This document shows positions 20,959 to 31,497 of a DNA stretch of 32,399 nt, piece after piece (the first letter of the stretch is position 1; each line of letters starts with the position of its first letter). The stretch lies in NCBI GenBank assembly GCA_032718475.1, contig JAUCBJ010007508.1, positions 1-32,399 of the forward strand. Direction: 5' to 3'. Source of the stretch: Nemertoderma westbladi. Its lineage: Eukaryota > Xenacoelomorpha > Nemertodermatida > Nemertodermatidae. Below the pieces are notes generated by a model that worked only from the letters and a program-made list of their open reading frames with translations, was not told where the DNA came from and made no database searches. Made by a program: the position numbers and the translations under genes.

Positions 20959-21846
20959 ATGAAATTGGTTGGAATTATCGCTTTATCTCTAGCAACTTTC
21001 AGTAATGCCAATGGTGAGTCTTCATAAATATATTTTATATTTAACCCTGGGCCTATAGGTGATTTATAATTTAAATAGACGAAGATTCACACGAATTTTC
21101 CACAGAGTTAACATAACTTAATTTACCGCTGGGTTAATTTAACTTTATGTTGTTGTTTCGAATTCGGCATTAAATATTTTGTAGGAAATCTGGGTGAATG
21201 TGATGAATAACCAAAGACATGCCGAATTCAGTGCACATATTTAATAATACAAATAATATTATTAGAATAAAACCCTGGGCTTAATGACTGTTTGTTTCTT
21301 GATCATTTTAATCCTTTTAGTTTCAATAAATTTCAGCTTTTATGGCAGATACATTAGAGTAAAGCTGAGAAAGCTGTCCCTAAAAGGGACGGAGAGCTTA
21401 GGCAATGAAACGAAGATGCAAGTAAATTTCTCAAATTAGGCGTAGTAATGATTATAATAAAAAATTACTTTACAGAACAAAGCAATTTGTATGTAACTGA
21501 AGTTCTTCATCCTGGTGAATATAGAGTTTCTCCTGCAGGAAACTTCAAAGTAACCCAACAGTTGGATGGCAATCTTGTCATTCAATGCTATAATACTCCC
21601 ATCTGGCAATCGGATACAGCTGGTCACCCAGGCGCTGAGACTGTTCTACGGCATACTTGCAATGATCTGGTTATCATACACGATGGAAACATTATATGGA
21701 AAAACATGAAATATTGTATCCCGGGGGTGGACGATGCCGTACTGAGAATGCAAAATGATGGAAATCTTGTGGTATATTTGGGTAGAACGGCATTGTGGTC
21801 CGCCAAATCTAACCAGGAATGTGAAGGTATGCTTCTTCTATACTAA
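20959..21846 (+). CDS. Secreted bulb-type (B-lectin) mannose-binding protein, two exons
   Basis: Exon 1 (20959-21013) encodes a signal peptide, MKLVGIIALSLATFSNAN, and ends in phase 1 at a consensus donor GTGAGT. Exon 2 begins at 21476 after TTTACAG; the split codon restores Glu and the frame continues as QSNLYVTEVLHPGEYRV. The domain has the beta-prism II carbohydrate-site motif QxDxNxVxY: intact in QNDGNLVVY, partly kept in QLDGNLVIQ (last Tyr lost) and degenerate in the middle repeat. Tryptophans of the family follow (IWQSDT, LWSAKS). Reading to the TAA at 21844-21846 gives about 141 residues, normal for a single-domain lectin. A possible donor at 21827 (GTATGC, again phase 1) could add an exon that I could not find. 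Known animal members are secreted defence or mucosal lectins; that role is inference here. Confidence 0.8.
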
Positions 21847-22009
21847 AACATATTACTATAATGGCAGATAATTTCTTTAATCCGGTACCTGAAGATGGTT
21901 CCATATAACATAAATACGAACAAAAATAGCCCAATACAAAGTACAAATCACTATTTTATGATAATGATTAATATGCCAATTTACAGTTATTAATATACGA
22001 GAAGTAAAT

Positions 22010-23760
22010 TTCAGATTGGGCTAAAATAGGGTTGCAAGAATTACCGATCCTATTAAACAGATTAGCAAGAGAAAACCTTTTGATGTGTAGTAATGAATTA
22101 ATGTTAAATTCACGAGCATTGAAGAAGCACTACAATCATAAGCAAAACCAAAGAGCTAACTGTATTGTTATAAGCTACACATATATAATGATATACAGTA
22201 CATGTTAGTACAATAAGTAAGTAACTGTTTTTTAATCGAATTACTGCAATTGTTGAAATAACGGATTAGCTGATTACATCTAGCATACATGGATCTACTG
22301 TAGTTTGATTGCGTATCTGTATCATCAAGGAATCATTGGATATATATATATAATGCCCCAAGTACTTATATTTGTCTACTTGTTCTAAGATCACAGCATT
22401 TAATAAGAGTTTAGAACTAGAAATAAAATCGCGTTCTCGGCTATGTAGAAATATACACTTTGACTTTTATGGATTAAATGTTAAATTATGTAATATAGCA
22501 TAATCACTGCAAATATTCAATAGATACTGAAGGGCACTAGGAGAAGTAGATATGATGCAAATATCGTCTGCATATATAAAATGATTAATACACGAGTAGT
22601 ACAATCGAGACCCAACACATGAATTAGTTAGTTCTATACTTAGGTTATTAGTATATATATATTGAATAAATACGGATTCAAAATACTCACTTGTTTTACA
22701 GCGTTTGAAATACCGAAAGGGTCAGACAAATAGCCATCCCAAAGCACACGGGATGTTTGATTAATATACAAAAAAATTTTTTGATCGCACGATATAGATT
22801 GGAATACCTTTATTTATCAATTTCTTGAATAATATAGAGTGTTCGACTGTATCGAACGCTTTAGAAGAGGCAAGGAAACCTAAGGAAATTAATATATTAG
22901 ATCCTTTTTTGAGATAATAATTATTCAGTTCTTTTATTGAATAAATACAGAGTTCGTAACCCATCTTAGACTTGTAACCAAATTGGTTATCTGTAGTATT
23001 TAAATGGTTTTTAATGCGATGTAAAATCACAATTTCTAGCAATATACCTACTATACTGCACAAAGCTATATATATTATTATACATTATATGTGTATATAT
23101 AATGTGTATAACGTGTAGCCTCGGGGGGCCATATAATGTGCTCAGCAAGCACCATGTCTGGACCATCTGACTTATTAACGGATAAATCATTCAATGCATT
23201 GACTAGTTCAGTCGGAGAAACGAGTAGATCTGTGGAAAATTGAGGTACAGTAGATTGCTTGTTGAAAAACCATCTGTATTTATGTGCCCATTCATAACAA
23301 ATAGAAGTAACTCCAACCTTGCCGTCCATATTTAGCGGAGCGTTCGTTGTCAATGATTTCATTTTTTTAACTTCTTTCCAGAACTTATCTGTGTTCCCCG
23401 AAAGAGAATGAGCGAAAGAATCAGAACGCTTTCTATCTTTGGCGCATCTGCACTGTCTAAGCGCCAGTTTAAATTGGGCTTTGGCCCGTAGGAGCTGAGA
23501 TTGTGGAGCCCCGACTTTAGGGCTACACAATTCTTTCCACAACAAGAACAGTTCCCTAGAATGCTCATACTATTCTTTCACCATACTGGTTCAGTCGGGA
23601 ATAAGGAAGTTCGGAGGAGTTGTCTGTTTCGTTTAGTTGCCTGGCAACAGTAGCCCATTCAGCTTGGTTTAGGGCGTCAACAATTTTATCATAGAACTTG
23701 TTGATATCTGATTTGTGTTTCGAACATTTAGTTTCACCACTGGCAGACGCCAGTGGTGTC
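22010..23760 (-). pseudogene. LINE ORF2 relic, 5'-truncated, minus strand
   Basis: The minus strand from 23760 reads a linker with ALNQAEWATVARQLNE, then LRAKAQFKLALRQC and FWKEVKK. The RT follows: DNQFGYKSKMG, an ASKAFDTVEHSILF block near 22850, FIYADDIC near 22575 and KYKYLG near 22370. A tail near 22170-22010 resembles the end of the LINE at 26218-28161. Stops and frameshifts are frequent, and the segment between the linker and the DNQFG block is deleted. It is the same family as the plus-strand copy at 26218 but an independent insertion. No endonuclease remains. Confidence 0.75.
23735..23758. repeat. 10-bp inverted repeat at LINE 5' breakpoint
   Basis: CACCACTGGC and GCCAGTGGTG form a perfect stem with loop AGAC. 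It coincides with the position where LINE similarity ends. Confidence 0.8.
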
Positions 23761-23794
23761 TAAATAATTATATTGAATAATTAATAATTATTAT

Positions 23795-24060
23795 ATGTAA
23801 GTCTATTCTGCACCCTCCTGCTTTAGCTGGTATTCCAACTCATCCATCTCCCTATTCCACACGATCCCTATGGCCTTCTGTTACGATTCTACCCATTTGT
23901 CAGCCATGATTTGCTCTTTCGTGGTCAATGGTTTATCCAATTTCACTTCCAGTTGTTTGTCCCCGATGGCCTTCATGAATTCTTCTTAGTTCGACTGGAA
24001 CTTCGTCAGGTTAAATCCTGATTTCTTCAGGATGTCACGAACTTCGCGCCCTGTTTCAAT
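23795..24060 (-). pseudogene. BEL/Pao-like pol fragment
   Basis: The minus strand reads REVRDILKKSGFNLTKFQSN, then a stop, and later QKAIGIVWNREMDE. The GGF-LTKW-SN and ALG-W-D blocks, in this order and spacing, are typical of the region after the RT palm in BEL/Pao LTR retrotransposons. Two in-frame stops make it a relic of about 85 codons. Confidence 0.5.
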
Positions 24061-24104
24061 GATTCAAATATCAAAATTTTCCGAACAAAACTCGAAAACT
24101 GGAA

Positions 24105-24450
24105 GCAGTGGAAGACGAGAAGCGACAAATCTACTTGGAAGCTGTTGAAATTCGTCATGGCGATTTCGCCCCCTTATTAGCTTCGTGTGATGGTGTCCTT
24201 GCACCACATGTCAACAAGCTGCTACGGACAACAGCCAGCAGATTGAGCGCAAACTGGTCAAAGCCGTAGGCCTACAGCATTACAATGGGCTGGGTGAGGC
24301 AGGGCATCCAGTTCGCTATCATTGCGAATCTGTACGTCGCATTGCCTCTGAAGATCACGAGTCAAGTGGCATTCTGGTCTTGGGTTGGAAGATGGTGCTG
24401 GCCTCCCAGGCATATAAAGGACATCATAATTACTGGTGCAAATAAACAGC
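24105..24450 (+). pseudogene. Retroelement pol C-terminal scrap
   Basis: The plus strand reads DEKRQIYLEAVEIRHGDFAP and then NKLLRTTASRLSANWSKP. After a frameshift at the inserted-looking word GTAGGCC (24265) it resumes as YSITMGWVRQGIQFAI. This resembles the segment after the reverse transcriptase in several animal retrotransposon polyproteins, where a HG-FTPL block is followed by a W-R-R-F-L block. The exact family is not assigned. Confidence 0.4.
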
Positions 24451-24558
24451 AATTATTTCGACTATGTTATAATATGCTGACTGATATGGTATATTTTAGA
24501 TAAGACTAGTTTGTTTACATTTAGGTATACAGTATTTATTAGGAAATAATATAATAAT

Positions 24559-24601
24559 ATTGAAAATTATAATTTTGATTGGGAGGCTTATAATTTTCAA
24601 T
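24559..24601. repeat. 14-bp perfect inverted repeat
   Basis: ATTGAAAATTATAA (24559-24572) pairs with TTATAATTTTCAAT (24588-24601) around a 15-base loop, TTTTGATTGGGAGGC. Confidence 0.85.
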
Positions 24602-24649
24602 ACTTATTATAACCTTCATCTGTTAATATAATAATATAATAAATCGTCG

Positions 24650-24920
24650 GTGAGCGGGAAGAAGGGCATTCAGCCAAAAATCGAAAATTTTTTTTTTGCA
24701 ATTTAGATCCTGCTCAATTGGTCCATCTTTTGGCAAAAGGGCAGACAAAAAACTCCATTCAATAACAAGTTATCGGCTAAAACATGTAGTACAAAAGGGC
24801 ATCTAGTTTGAATGCCCTTCTTCGTTTTTTTCCGAAAGGATAAAAGGGCATTCATCTGAGTGTGAATGCCCTTCTTCGTTTGTTCCCAAATGACAAAAGG
24901 GCATTCACCCAATAAAAAAA
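24650..24920 (+). repeat. AAAAGGGCATTCA tandem and inverted repeat cluster
   Basis: The words AAAAGGGCATTCA and TGAATGCCCTTCTTCG recur about every 53 bases. One pair forms a 10-bp stem, AGGGCATTCA/TGAATGCCCT, with an 8-base loop near 24846-24873. The small minus-strand frames here are the repeat read through. The cluster lies directly upstream of the transposase-like gene and could be its element's subterminal DNA. Confidence 0.7.
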
Positions 24921-25089
24921 GTTAACCAATTGTAAACATTTCTGTTTCTGTGGGAAATTTAAAACGTTAAACAGACCAGTTATTTTACCAGTTACAATTT
25001 TTATAATAGGCCTACTGTAAAATTGTATATTGTGTATTAAACATTGTATATTAAAGAATACTGCAGTGACAGCCGAGACATGCCGAGAC

Positions 25090-26217
25090 ATGCCGAGAAA
25101 GAAGAGCCGAGACATGCCGAGAAAGAAGATTAAAAGGTATAATTCTTCAGAGGCTAGAGAAATTATTCAGAAGTCAGATAGCGACGGTGAAACATTTTGG
25201 GATGGGCGTTGGTGGGAGAGCGATGATGATGAAGATGGGAGTCCAGATGGGGGCACCGAATCTCCACCGATCCCAACTCCAGCCGGGGGCACCGAATCTC
25301 CACCGATCCCAACTCCAGACGGGGGCACTGAATCTCCACAGATCCCAACTCCAGACGGGGGCACCGAATCTCCACCGATCCCAACTCCAGCCGGGGACAC
25401 CGAATCTCCACTGATCACAACTCCAGACGGGGGCACCGAATCTCCACCGATCCCAACTCCAGACGGGGGCACTGAATCTCCACCGATCCCAACTCCAGAC
25501 GGGGGCACCGAATCTCCACCGATCCCAACTCCAGATGGGGGCACCGAATCTCCACCGATCCCAACTCCAGGCGGGGGCACCGAATCTCCACCGATCCCAA
25601 CTCCAGACGGGGGCACCGAATCTCCACCGATCCCAACTCCAGACGGGGGCACCGATGAAGACCATTCGGTGCCTGTGTCTAGTCAGCAGGTCTCTCCTTC
25701 TGTAGTTGGGCATCATATCAGAACCCCAAGGTCAGGGAATGCAAAAGGCATTGTAAAGAGATTGAAGCACCAAGGAGTGTCATATAAATCCAAATCAAAA
25801 AATTCACCTCTACCGAAGGATCATCGAGCCAGAAAAGTTCAACCTAATCCATGTCTGACAGGGAAGAGATGTGACAACAACTGCCTGAAAGTTTCTACTG
25901 AGGACCGTGAATTGATTCATTCAACGTACATGGAATTGAATGATTCTAATAGGAACCAATGGCTACTGAGTATGATGGAAATCGATACAGTTCTACAAAA
26001 TAATGCAGGCGGACCTAAGTTTCGTAGAGAGAACGTAACCTATTTCTTGCCAAAAGGTGATGATAAAGTTGAAGTGTGCAAGAGATTCTTCATCGCTACG
26101 TTGGATATCGGTGAAAAGAAAATCAGACATGTGCGGGAAACTCGGTTAGATCATCATGTTGCAAAACTAGACAATCGTGGTAAACATACGCCTTATAATA
26201 AAGCACTGCCAGAACGT
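25090..26217 (+). pseudogene. Transposase-like protein, N-terminal half (split by LINE)
   Basis: The first in-frame ATG is 25090, inside a small ATGCCGAGA repeat (MPRKKSRDMPRKK, basic and nuclear-signal-like). A DSD/DDDED acidic stretch follows, then eleven 12-residue repeats of the form DGGTESPPIPTP (25246-25653), then a basic linker. The conserved part starts at CLTGKRCDNNCLKV and has a Tyr- and Trp-containing helix (IHSTYMELND, NQWLLSMM). It continues with YFLPKGDDKVEVCKRFF and LDNRGKHTPYN. This order (Cys-rich entry, Y-LP--VC--FF, RGKH) matches a widespread family of uncharacterised animal proteins that look transposon-derived. At 26217 the frame is cut by a LINE with a 7-bp target duplication. 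The second half resumes at 28162. Long ORF length before the cut suggests a fairly recent copy. Confidence 0.65.
25246..25653 (+). repeat. 36-bp coding minisatellite, eleven units
   Basis: Eleven units of 36 bp plus a partial one encode GGTESPPIPTP with Asp, Ala or Gly variants. Units 3 (SPQIP) and 5 (GDTESPLITTP) differ most. The period is a multiple of three, so the frame survives changes in copy number. Long minus-strand frames over this block are artefacts of the repeat. Confidence 0.95.
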
Positions 26218-28161
26218 CCTATCTTGGTCAGCCTTTACCCTGTGGCGCAACTGTGGGGCCCCTCGGCAGGGACCTATTTTTGATGAGTACGCATGTTGCA
26301 AAGCTCGCTTTAAACTTGCTCTGCGACAATGCAAGAAAAACGAATCTATTATTCGGAATGAAAAAATTGCTGAAGGTTTGATTTCTGACTCTTCAACCAA
26401 AGACTTTTGGTCTCAAATCCGTAGCCACAAGGACACTAAAACGCCCTTTCCTAATAAGGTAGGCGGTTGCTGTGGCTCTACTGATATTAGCAATATGTGG
26501 ATGAATCATTTCAAAGAGTTATATAACTGTGTGGCTGATGATACCGGCAGTGCATCAGTTGATAGCCGTTTAGGTGACATTTCTAAGTTTGGTTTCTCTT
26601 CGGTATCTTTTAAGGAAGTTGTTGATGCTATTAACAGCCTTCCTACTGGTAAGGCCACTGGCCCTGATGGACTGTCTGCTAAACATTTCTTATATGGCTT
26701 CGGCTATAATCTAGTATGTGCAATCTGCATTTTAGTTAATGCCGTATTCATTCACAGTTATTTGCCGTCAGCAATGATGGAGTCAACTCTTATACCATTA
26801 GTTAAGGACAGAACCGGTGACCTTACCAGTAAGGATAATTATCGGGGCATTGCCCTTTCGACTATATTCAGCAAGCTTGTTGAAAAGGTTATTTTGGTTC
26901 GATGCATAGAGTGTCTTGCCACCGCGAATAATCAATTCGGCTTAAACCAAAGTCAGGTACCGAAATGTGTCTGTACACATTAAAGGAGATTGTAAATTAT
27001 TATCTGGCCCACAACTCGTGTGTCTATGTCTGTATGCTCGATGCCTCCAAGGCATTCGACCGCGTTAACCATTATAACCTTTTCAACAAACTATTTAACC
27101 GTGGTGTACCTGTTTATATAGTTTGTCTGATTAAGTTCTGGTACCGTACTCAATTACTGCAGGTATGCTGGGACGGTGTGCTCTCTACCTCATTCCATGT
27201 AACCAATGGCACTGGACCGGGGAGAATTCTTTCTCCGATATTCTATAATATCTACGTCGATGACCTCAGTATTATCTTTAATGCAAGCGGGGTAGGCTGT
27301 ATGATTGGATCCACTAGAATAAACCATTTACTGTATGCAGACGATCTGTGTTTGTTGTCAAACTCAATTGTCGGCTTACAGAAATTGGTTAACATAGCGG
27401 TTAGTTATGCTAACAATAACTCCATTATTTTTAATGTGAAGAAAACTAAATGTGTGTACTTCATTCCGAAATCATTCTCTCTAACGAGTTGCACTAAAAT
27501 TACATTATATGGAGCATATATTCCTATAGTGGATTCTTTCAACTATCTCGGACATATTATTACGTCATCAACTGATGACGATTGTGACATCATTAATCAA
27601 ATGCATTCATTGTATGCTAGAGCGAATACCCTTGTTAGGAAGTTTGGCAATGCCTCCGTTGCTGTTAAGACTTCCTTATTTCGTGCATTTTGTACTCCTA
27701 TATATGGTAACAGTCTGTGGACCCGTTCAAATTATTCTCAACGTGTATACGATAAAATACAAGTTGCGTATAATAATTGCGCTCGTATTTTATTTAATAT
27801 CTCTAGCCTTACTGGCGATGAACCGACCAGTATCTCACTCTCATTCGGCACATTAAATCTGACAATGCTGTGTCATATTCACAGCAGATCTGTACACAGC
27901 CTTTTTAAACGGGTCAGTGAATCTCAGAATGATTTGGTGCGAACCATTTACTCTGCTTGCAGACCATTCTCACGGTTTTTCGTTTCGTGAAACCGTCACT
28001 TTTAAGACTTATTATTATTTTTTAGTATTTTCATATTAATGTGTATATTTTGTGCTGTACGTAGGCCTACTGCATACTGTAATGTAGTAGGTATTTGTTA
28101 TGTTGTTCTGTAGTTATGTGCCTCCTGGTGCGGAATAAAGAGTAAATAAATAAATAAATAA
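26218..28161 (+). mobile_element. 5'-truncated LINE inserted in transposase-like gene
   Basis: The target duplication AGAACGT lies at 26211-26217 and 28162-28168. The insert starts within the ORF2 linker (RFKLALRQC, as in the 22010-23760 relative), so the endonuclease is absent. RT motifs in order are GKATGPDGLSAKHF, DNYRGIALSTIFSKLVEK, NNQFGL, MLDASKAFDRVNH, ILSPIFYNIYVDDL, LLYADDLCLLSNS and FNYLGHIIT. A single missing base near 26950 breaks the ORF between NNQFG and the MCLYTLKE block; otherwise the frame runs to TGA 27988-27990. The 3' end has AATAAA at 28135 and a (TAAA)n tail. It is CR1-like in tail and RT style, but the clade is not fixed. Confidence 0.85.
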
Positions 28162-29436
28162 AGAACGTATTACTCCTGCCAGAAATTACATAGAGAGCTT
28201 AGCCAGCCTTGCCATCACACTATTGCCGGAAGTCGACCAAGAAGAAGTACTTTCTAAAGGAGGTGACAAATAAGTCCACATTGTACCGAATGTACCAAGA
28301 AGATTGTGGGTCTTCAATAACAGTACCAGTAGCTAAGAGGCAGTTTCTAGAAGTTCTAGACGAATATAACGTGGGTTTTCATGTTCCCAAAAAGGATAAG
28401 TGTATCCTTTGTTTCAGAAATGAGCGAGGTGAAGTGGTAGATGGAATTTCAGACCACCTTTACGAAAAGCAGGCAATGCATGAACAAGTTGCGATCGACC
28501 TAGACAACAGTAAAAAACTAGCCTCTGGTATAGAGTTAATGACGTTTGACCTGCAGAAAGTCTTGTCTACTCCAATGGGTGACAATATGTTGCTTGGCTA
28601 TTCGCGCAAATTGGCAGTCTACAATCTGACATCATTTCTAAGTTCTAATAAAGCTGGGTACTGCTATATTTGGAATGAAACGATAGCTAAGCGTGGATCA
28701 ATCGAAATAGCCGAGTAAGCGAACTCCTTCGACTTGATGATATGGGAGTTCAGAATATCATTGCTCATTGTGATTCATGTGGTGGCCAGAACCGGAATCG
28801 TATGATAATCGCAGCTGTGCTAACCGTCATGTACATAGCCAAACAAGTGACAAGTACCATCATCAAGATTTTAATCCCTGGCCATACCTATCTTCAAGCA
28901 GATAGTATCCATGCCACTATAGAAAGGGCTTATAGTAAGCAGATTGTCTATGCTCCATCTGAATGGCCTGGTTTGTGGTGCGTGCTAGGCAATGCCCATG
29001 TCCCTATGAGGTGGTTAAAGTCACTAAAGACCACGTTCTGGATTGGAAGAAAAGTAGTCTCCTCTACCCTCTTCTACATTGCGACACGGACAAACCGAAA
29101 CCTAAGAAGATTCCGTGGGCAAATATTCGCGCACTTAAGTATGAGAAGGGTATAGATGGACACATAGCTGTGTCATTCACTACGACATTTTGCAACAATG
29201 CGACATGGAAAACTATTAAATCAAGAAAGAATGAGAGGGCTAATCCACCTATTCCACCGAAAGCATATTCAAAGCAATTGCCCATATCTGCTGTGAAGAA
29301 GAAAGATCTCATGGATCTTTGCAGTAACGGGTTTATACCGCAAATCTTCCATAACGATTATGAAGCCATAACAACCAGCATGGATGTTCCTGATGAACTG
29401 GATGAGACGGATGTGGAGGATGTGACTGACGATTGA
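28162..29436 (+). pseudogene. Transposase-like protein, C-terminal half
   Basis: It resumes the upstream frame directly after the target duplication (ITPARNYIESL). It then shows PSHYCRKSTKKKYF, KKDKCILCF (zinc-ligand-like CxxC), TFDLQKVLSTP, YCYIWNE and AKRGSIEIA, HCDSCGGQNRN near 28765 and GHTYLQADSIHATIE near 28881. The Asp of FDLQ, the Asp of CDSCGGQN and the Glu of HATIE are in positions expected for an RNase H-like DDE catalytic triad. There are at least three lesions: one extra base near 28200, a stop and shift near 28713-28718, and a shift near 28965-28985. The tail from 28990 is basic, then acidic (ETDVEDVTDD), ending at TGA 29434-29436. It is a dead copy. The superfamily is unassigned. 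Confidence 0.65.
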
Positions 29437-31000
29437 AAGCTGAATATACAAACTAACTTGTGTTTATATTGGTTGTTACGTTAATAATTGGAGTGGGTAT
29501 AGAATCTAAGAGTATAGAAGCTAAGTTGTGTGTGTTAGTTATACTAATATACCTTAGTGTTATATTAATAGAAACGGTTATATTTTGGATAAACTAAACA
29601 ACCTTAGAAAAATCAGCTTGCCTAATTTATATACATTTCAGTGACCCCAAAAGGCATGTTACCAAATAAGAATAAAAATGAACTAAATAAGATAATTAAA
29701 TTAATAACCATATTGGAAGAGATACGCCTATTCCTACTATGCGAAAAGACGGTAACAATACCTGCAATATCCTACTGTAAAGTTTGTAAATCAAATCATA
29801 AATCCGACCTTCTCACCAAAACAGTAAACTCTAAGTAAGCGAATATATTGCAGTATCGATCTCTTATAACCGGTGAGGCAGAAAACAGTCTACGAGCAGA
29901 CAAACTTCGATAAAACAAATGACTCACTGACGGACTAAGGGGCTCGTATACTTTGCCGCGGTGTGATTTATATGGTTGGGCAAAGGGACGCTAGCTAGGT
30001 ACACAGGCAGATATTTGGAGATGTCTAACTAGCGGGCAAAGCACAGTACGGACAAAGTTAATTTTATATATTTCGAGGTGTAAATAATTTCTAACGCGCG
30101 TGTGTTAATTCTGAACGGTCAAAACAGTTTTGCTCCTTCACATATATAATTACTGGGTACGGTGTGCATTTACGAATATTCTAATTTTGTAACTTGTAGA
30201 TCCAATACTCACGAATGATAAGGTTCCTTCCCCTCTTGCGTATTTCCAGGACTCAAATTCAGGCATAAGGTTAATACTACGCCCAGAATTCGGTAATTTT
30301 AGGTACCAGGTCCCTGATACTAAGAAGAGATGTGTTAGTTTACTACTGTAGGCGTACGGGTACTAATAGCTATCCTGGCTCCTATCTAGAATTTTAGTCA
30401 CCCAGGTAGTCCGGGTAACTTCCTATTAGGGCGTTGGCGGGGACACGGTAGATGTTAGTATCCCTAATAGCCTCAATTTATTTGCGCCTAGTGTAAACTG
30501 CCCTACCGCCTGAACGGTACAATCCCAATTCAGGTGAAAACACAGCAACCCCCCTAGCCTACAAGTTCTAATGCAATGGACACTGTCGTACTGCAAATAG
30601 TCGCACACACACCTGTACTTAGCAAGAGTTAAGCGTACAGTTTGCTGCACCCTAACCAATGTGTATGCCTTGTACCGGTGTGCCTACGTCCTATCTGCGT
30701 ACTAGTATCTCTGCTCTCTCTCCCTCCCCCCGTAGGAATGTGAAGGTCTACTGTGGGTTTTCCTGAATCAAGACAGTACAGTCCCTATGATGTAATTTTG
30801 GGCTTACAGCGTGTCACTACGTCTACCTTTTGATCTTTTGGTCTTGTACTTAGGTAGCAAGGATCGAACGCTGTCTAACCTTTCAGGCGATGGGCGAATA
30901 ACTCTAAATGGTATTGCGGGTTGTCTCTCGTCTACATTCCCGTGATGTTCCCGTTCATTGCTGCGGCCCGATCTCTAGCCGGCCATCCTGTCCCTGAATT
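29437..31000. other. No supported gene
   Basis: A 65-codon frame at 29641-29838 follows an acceptor-like ACATTTCAG and has a CKVCKSNH pair, but I recognise no family. From about 30250 base composition becomes more GC-rich, with no protein or RNA signature that I could defend. Confidence 0.4.
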
Positions 31001-31201
31001 TGTTCACCGTAGTGAAACCATAGTAAAACAGATAGAAAAGGGCTGAGATGTGACTAGTATTTCTGACTTTTATTACAAAAGATATAATAACTATTATACA
31101 ATAAACAATGTAATCTGAAATAAGACAGAAAGGATTGAGAGTGAATGATAGATTGAGATTGATTGATTGTGTAAGATTGATAACTAATGAACAAAATCGC
31201 A

Positions 31202-31350
31202 CCTTTATATACCAAATTTGTGCCGCAATCAATCGAGAAAATTCTCGATTGTTCTATGGGTTCTAACAAGGTTTTAAAGATAGCTATTGGTCCAGCTAAT
31301 ATATAACTTGCACGACATTGGTTACAATCAAATAACTACAGTCTCATTGG
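31202..31350 (-). promoter_or_regulatory. Minus-strand CCAAT/TATA promoter-like block
   Basis: On the minus strand, three CCAAT boxes (plus-strand ATTGG at 31286, 31317 and 31346, spaced 31 and 29 bases) lie upstream of GGTATATAAAGG (31202-31213). Box-to-TATA distance is about 75 bases, a classical pol II layout. An AATAAA-containing stretch occurs about 130 bases downstream (near 31070-31080), as in an LTR. No downstream coding region was found. Confidence 0.5.
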
Positions 31351-31424
31351 TACAGACAAATGCAATTAATTTGTAGCGGTTAATTTAAATGAGTTGAAAT
31401 TCTGCACAAAAAATAATTCGCACT

Positions 31425-31497
31425 TACTAGGATTCGAACTCGATACCTACTACACATATAATTTCCAACGCTCTACCAACTGAGCTACTGAACCACT
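31425..31497 (-). repeat. tRNA-like relic (SINE head or tRNA pseudogene)
   Basis: The minus strand contains a good A box, TAGCTCAGTTGGTAGAGC, and a good B box, GAGTTCGAATCC, at normal spacing, with a T-run shortly after. The acceptor, anticodon and T stems do not pair, so it is not a working tRNA. Confidence 0.65.

Noticed and set aside
22015-22206. Open frame after a good acceptor (TTTCAG at 22014), in phase with lectin exon 2
   Set aside because: The opposite strand matches the C-terminal tail of the LINE at 22010-23760, so the frame is antisense repeat DNA and not a lectin exon.
25163-25716. Minus-strand frames of up to 180 codons over the 36-bp repeats
   Set aside because: They are the reverse of the plus-strand repeat that encodes TESPPIPTP, and have no features outside the array.
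30840-30870. Second tRNA-like B box (GCGTTCGATCC on the minus strand)
   Set aside because: No A box at the expected distance.
31425-31497. Functional tRNA gene on the minus strand
   Set aside because: A and B boxes are good, but the acceptor, anticodon and T stems do not pair.
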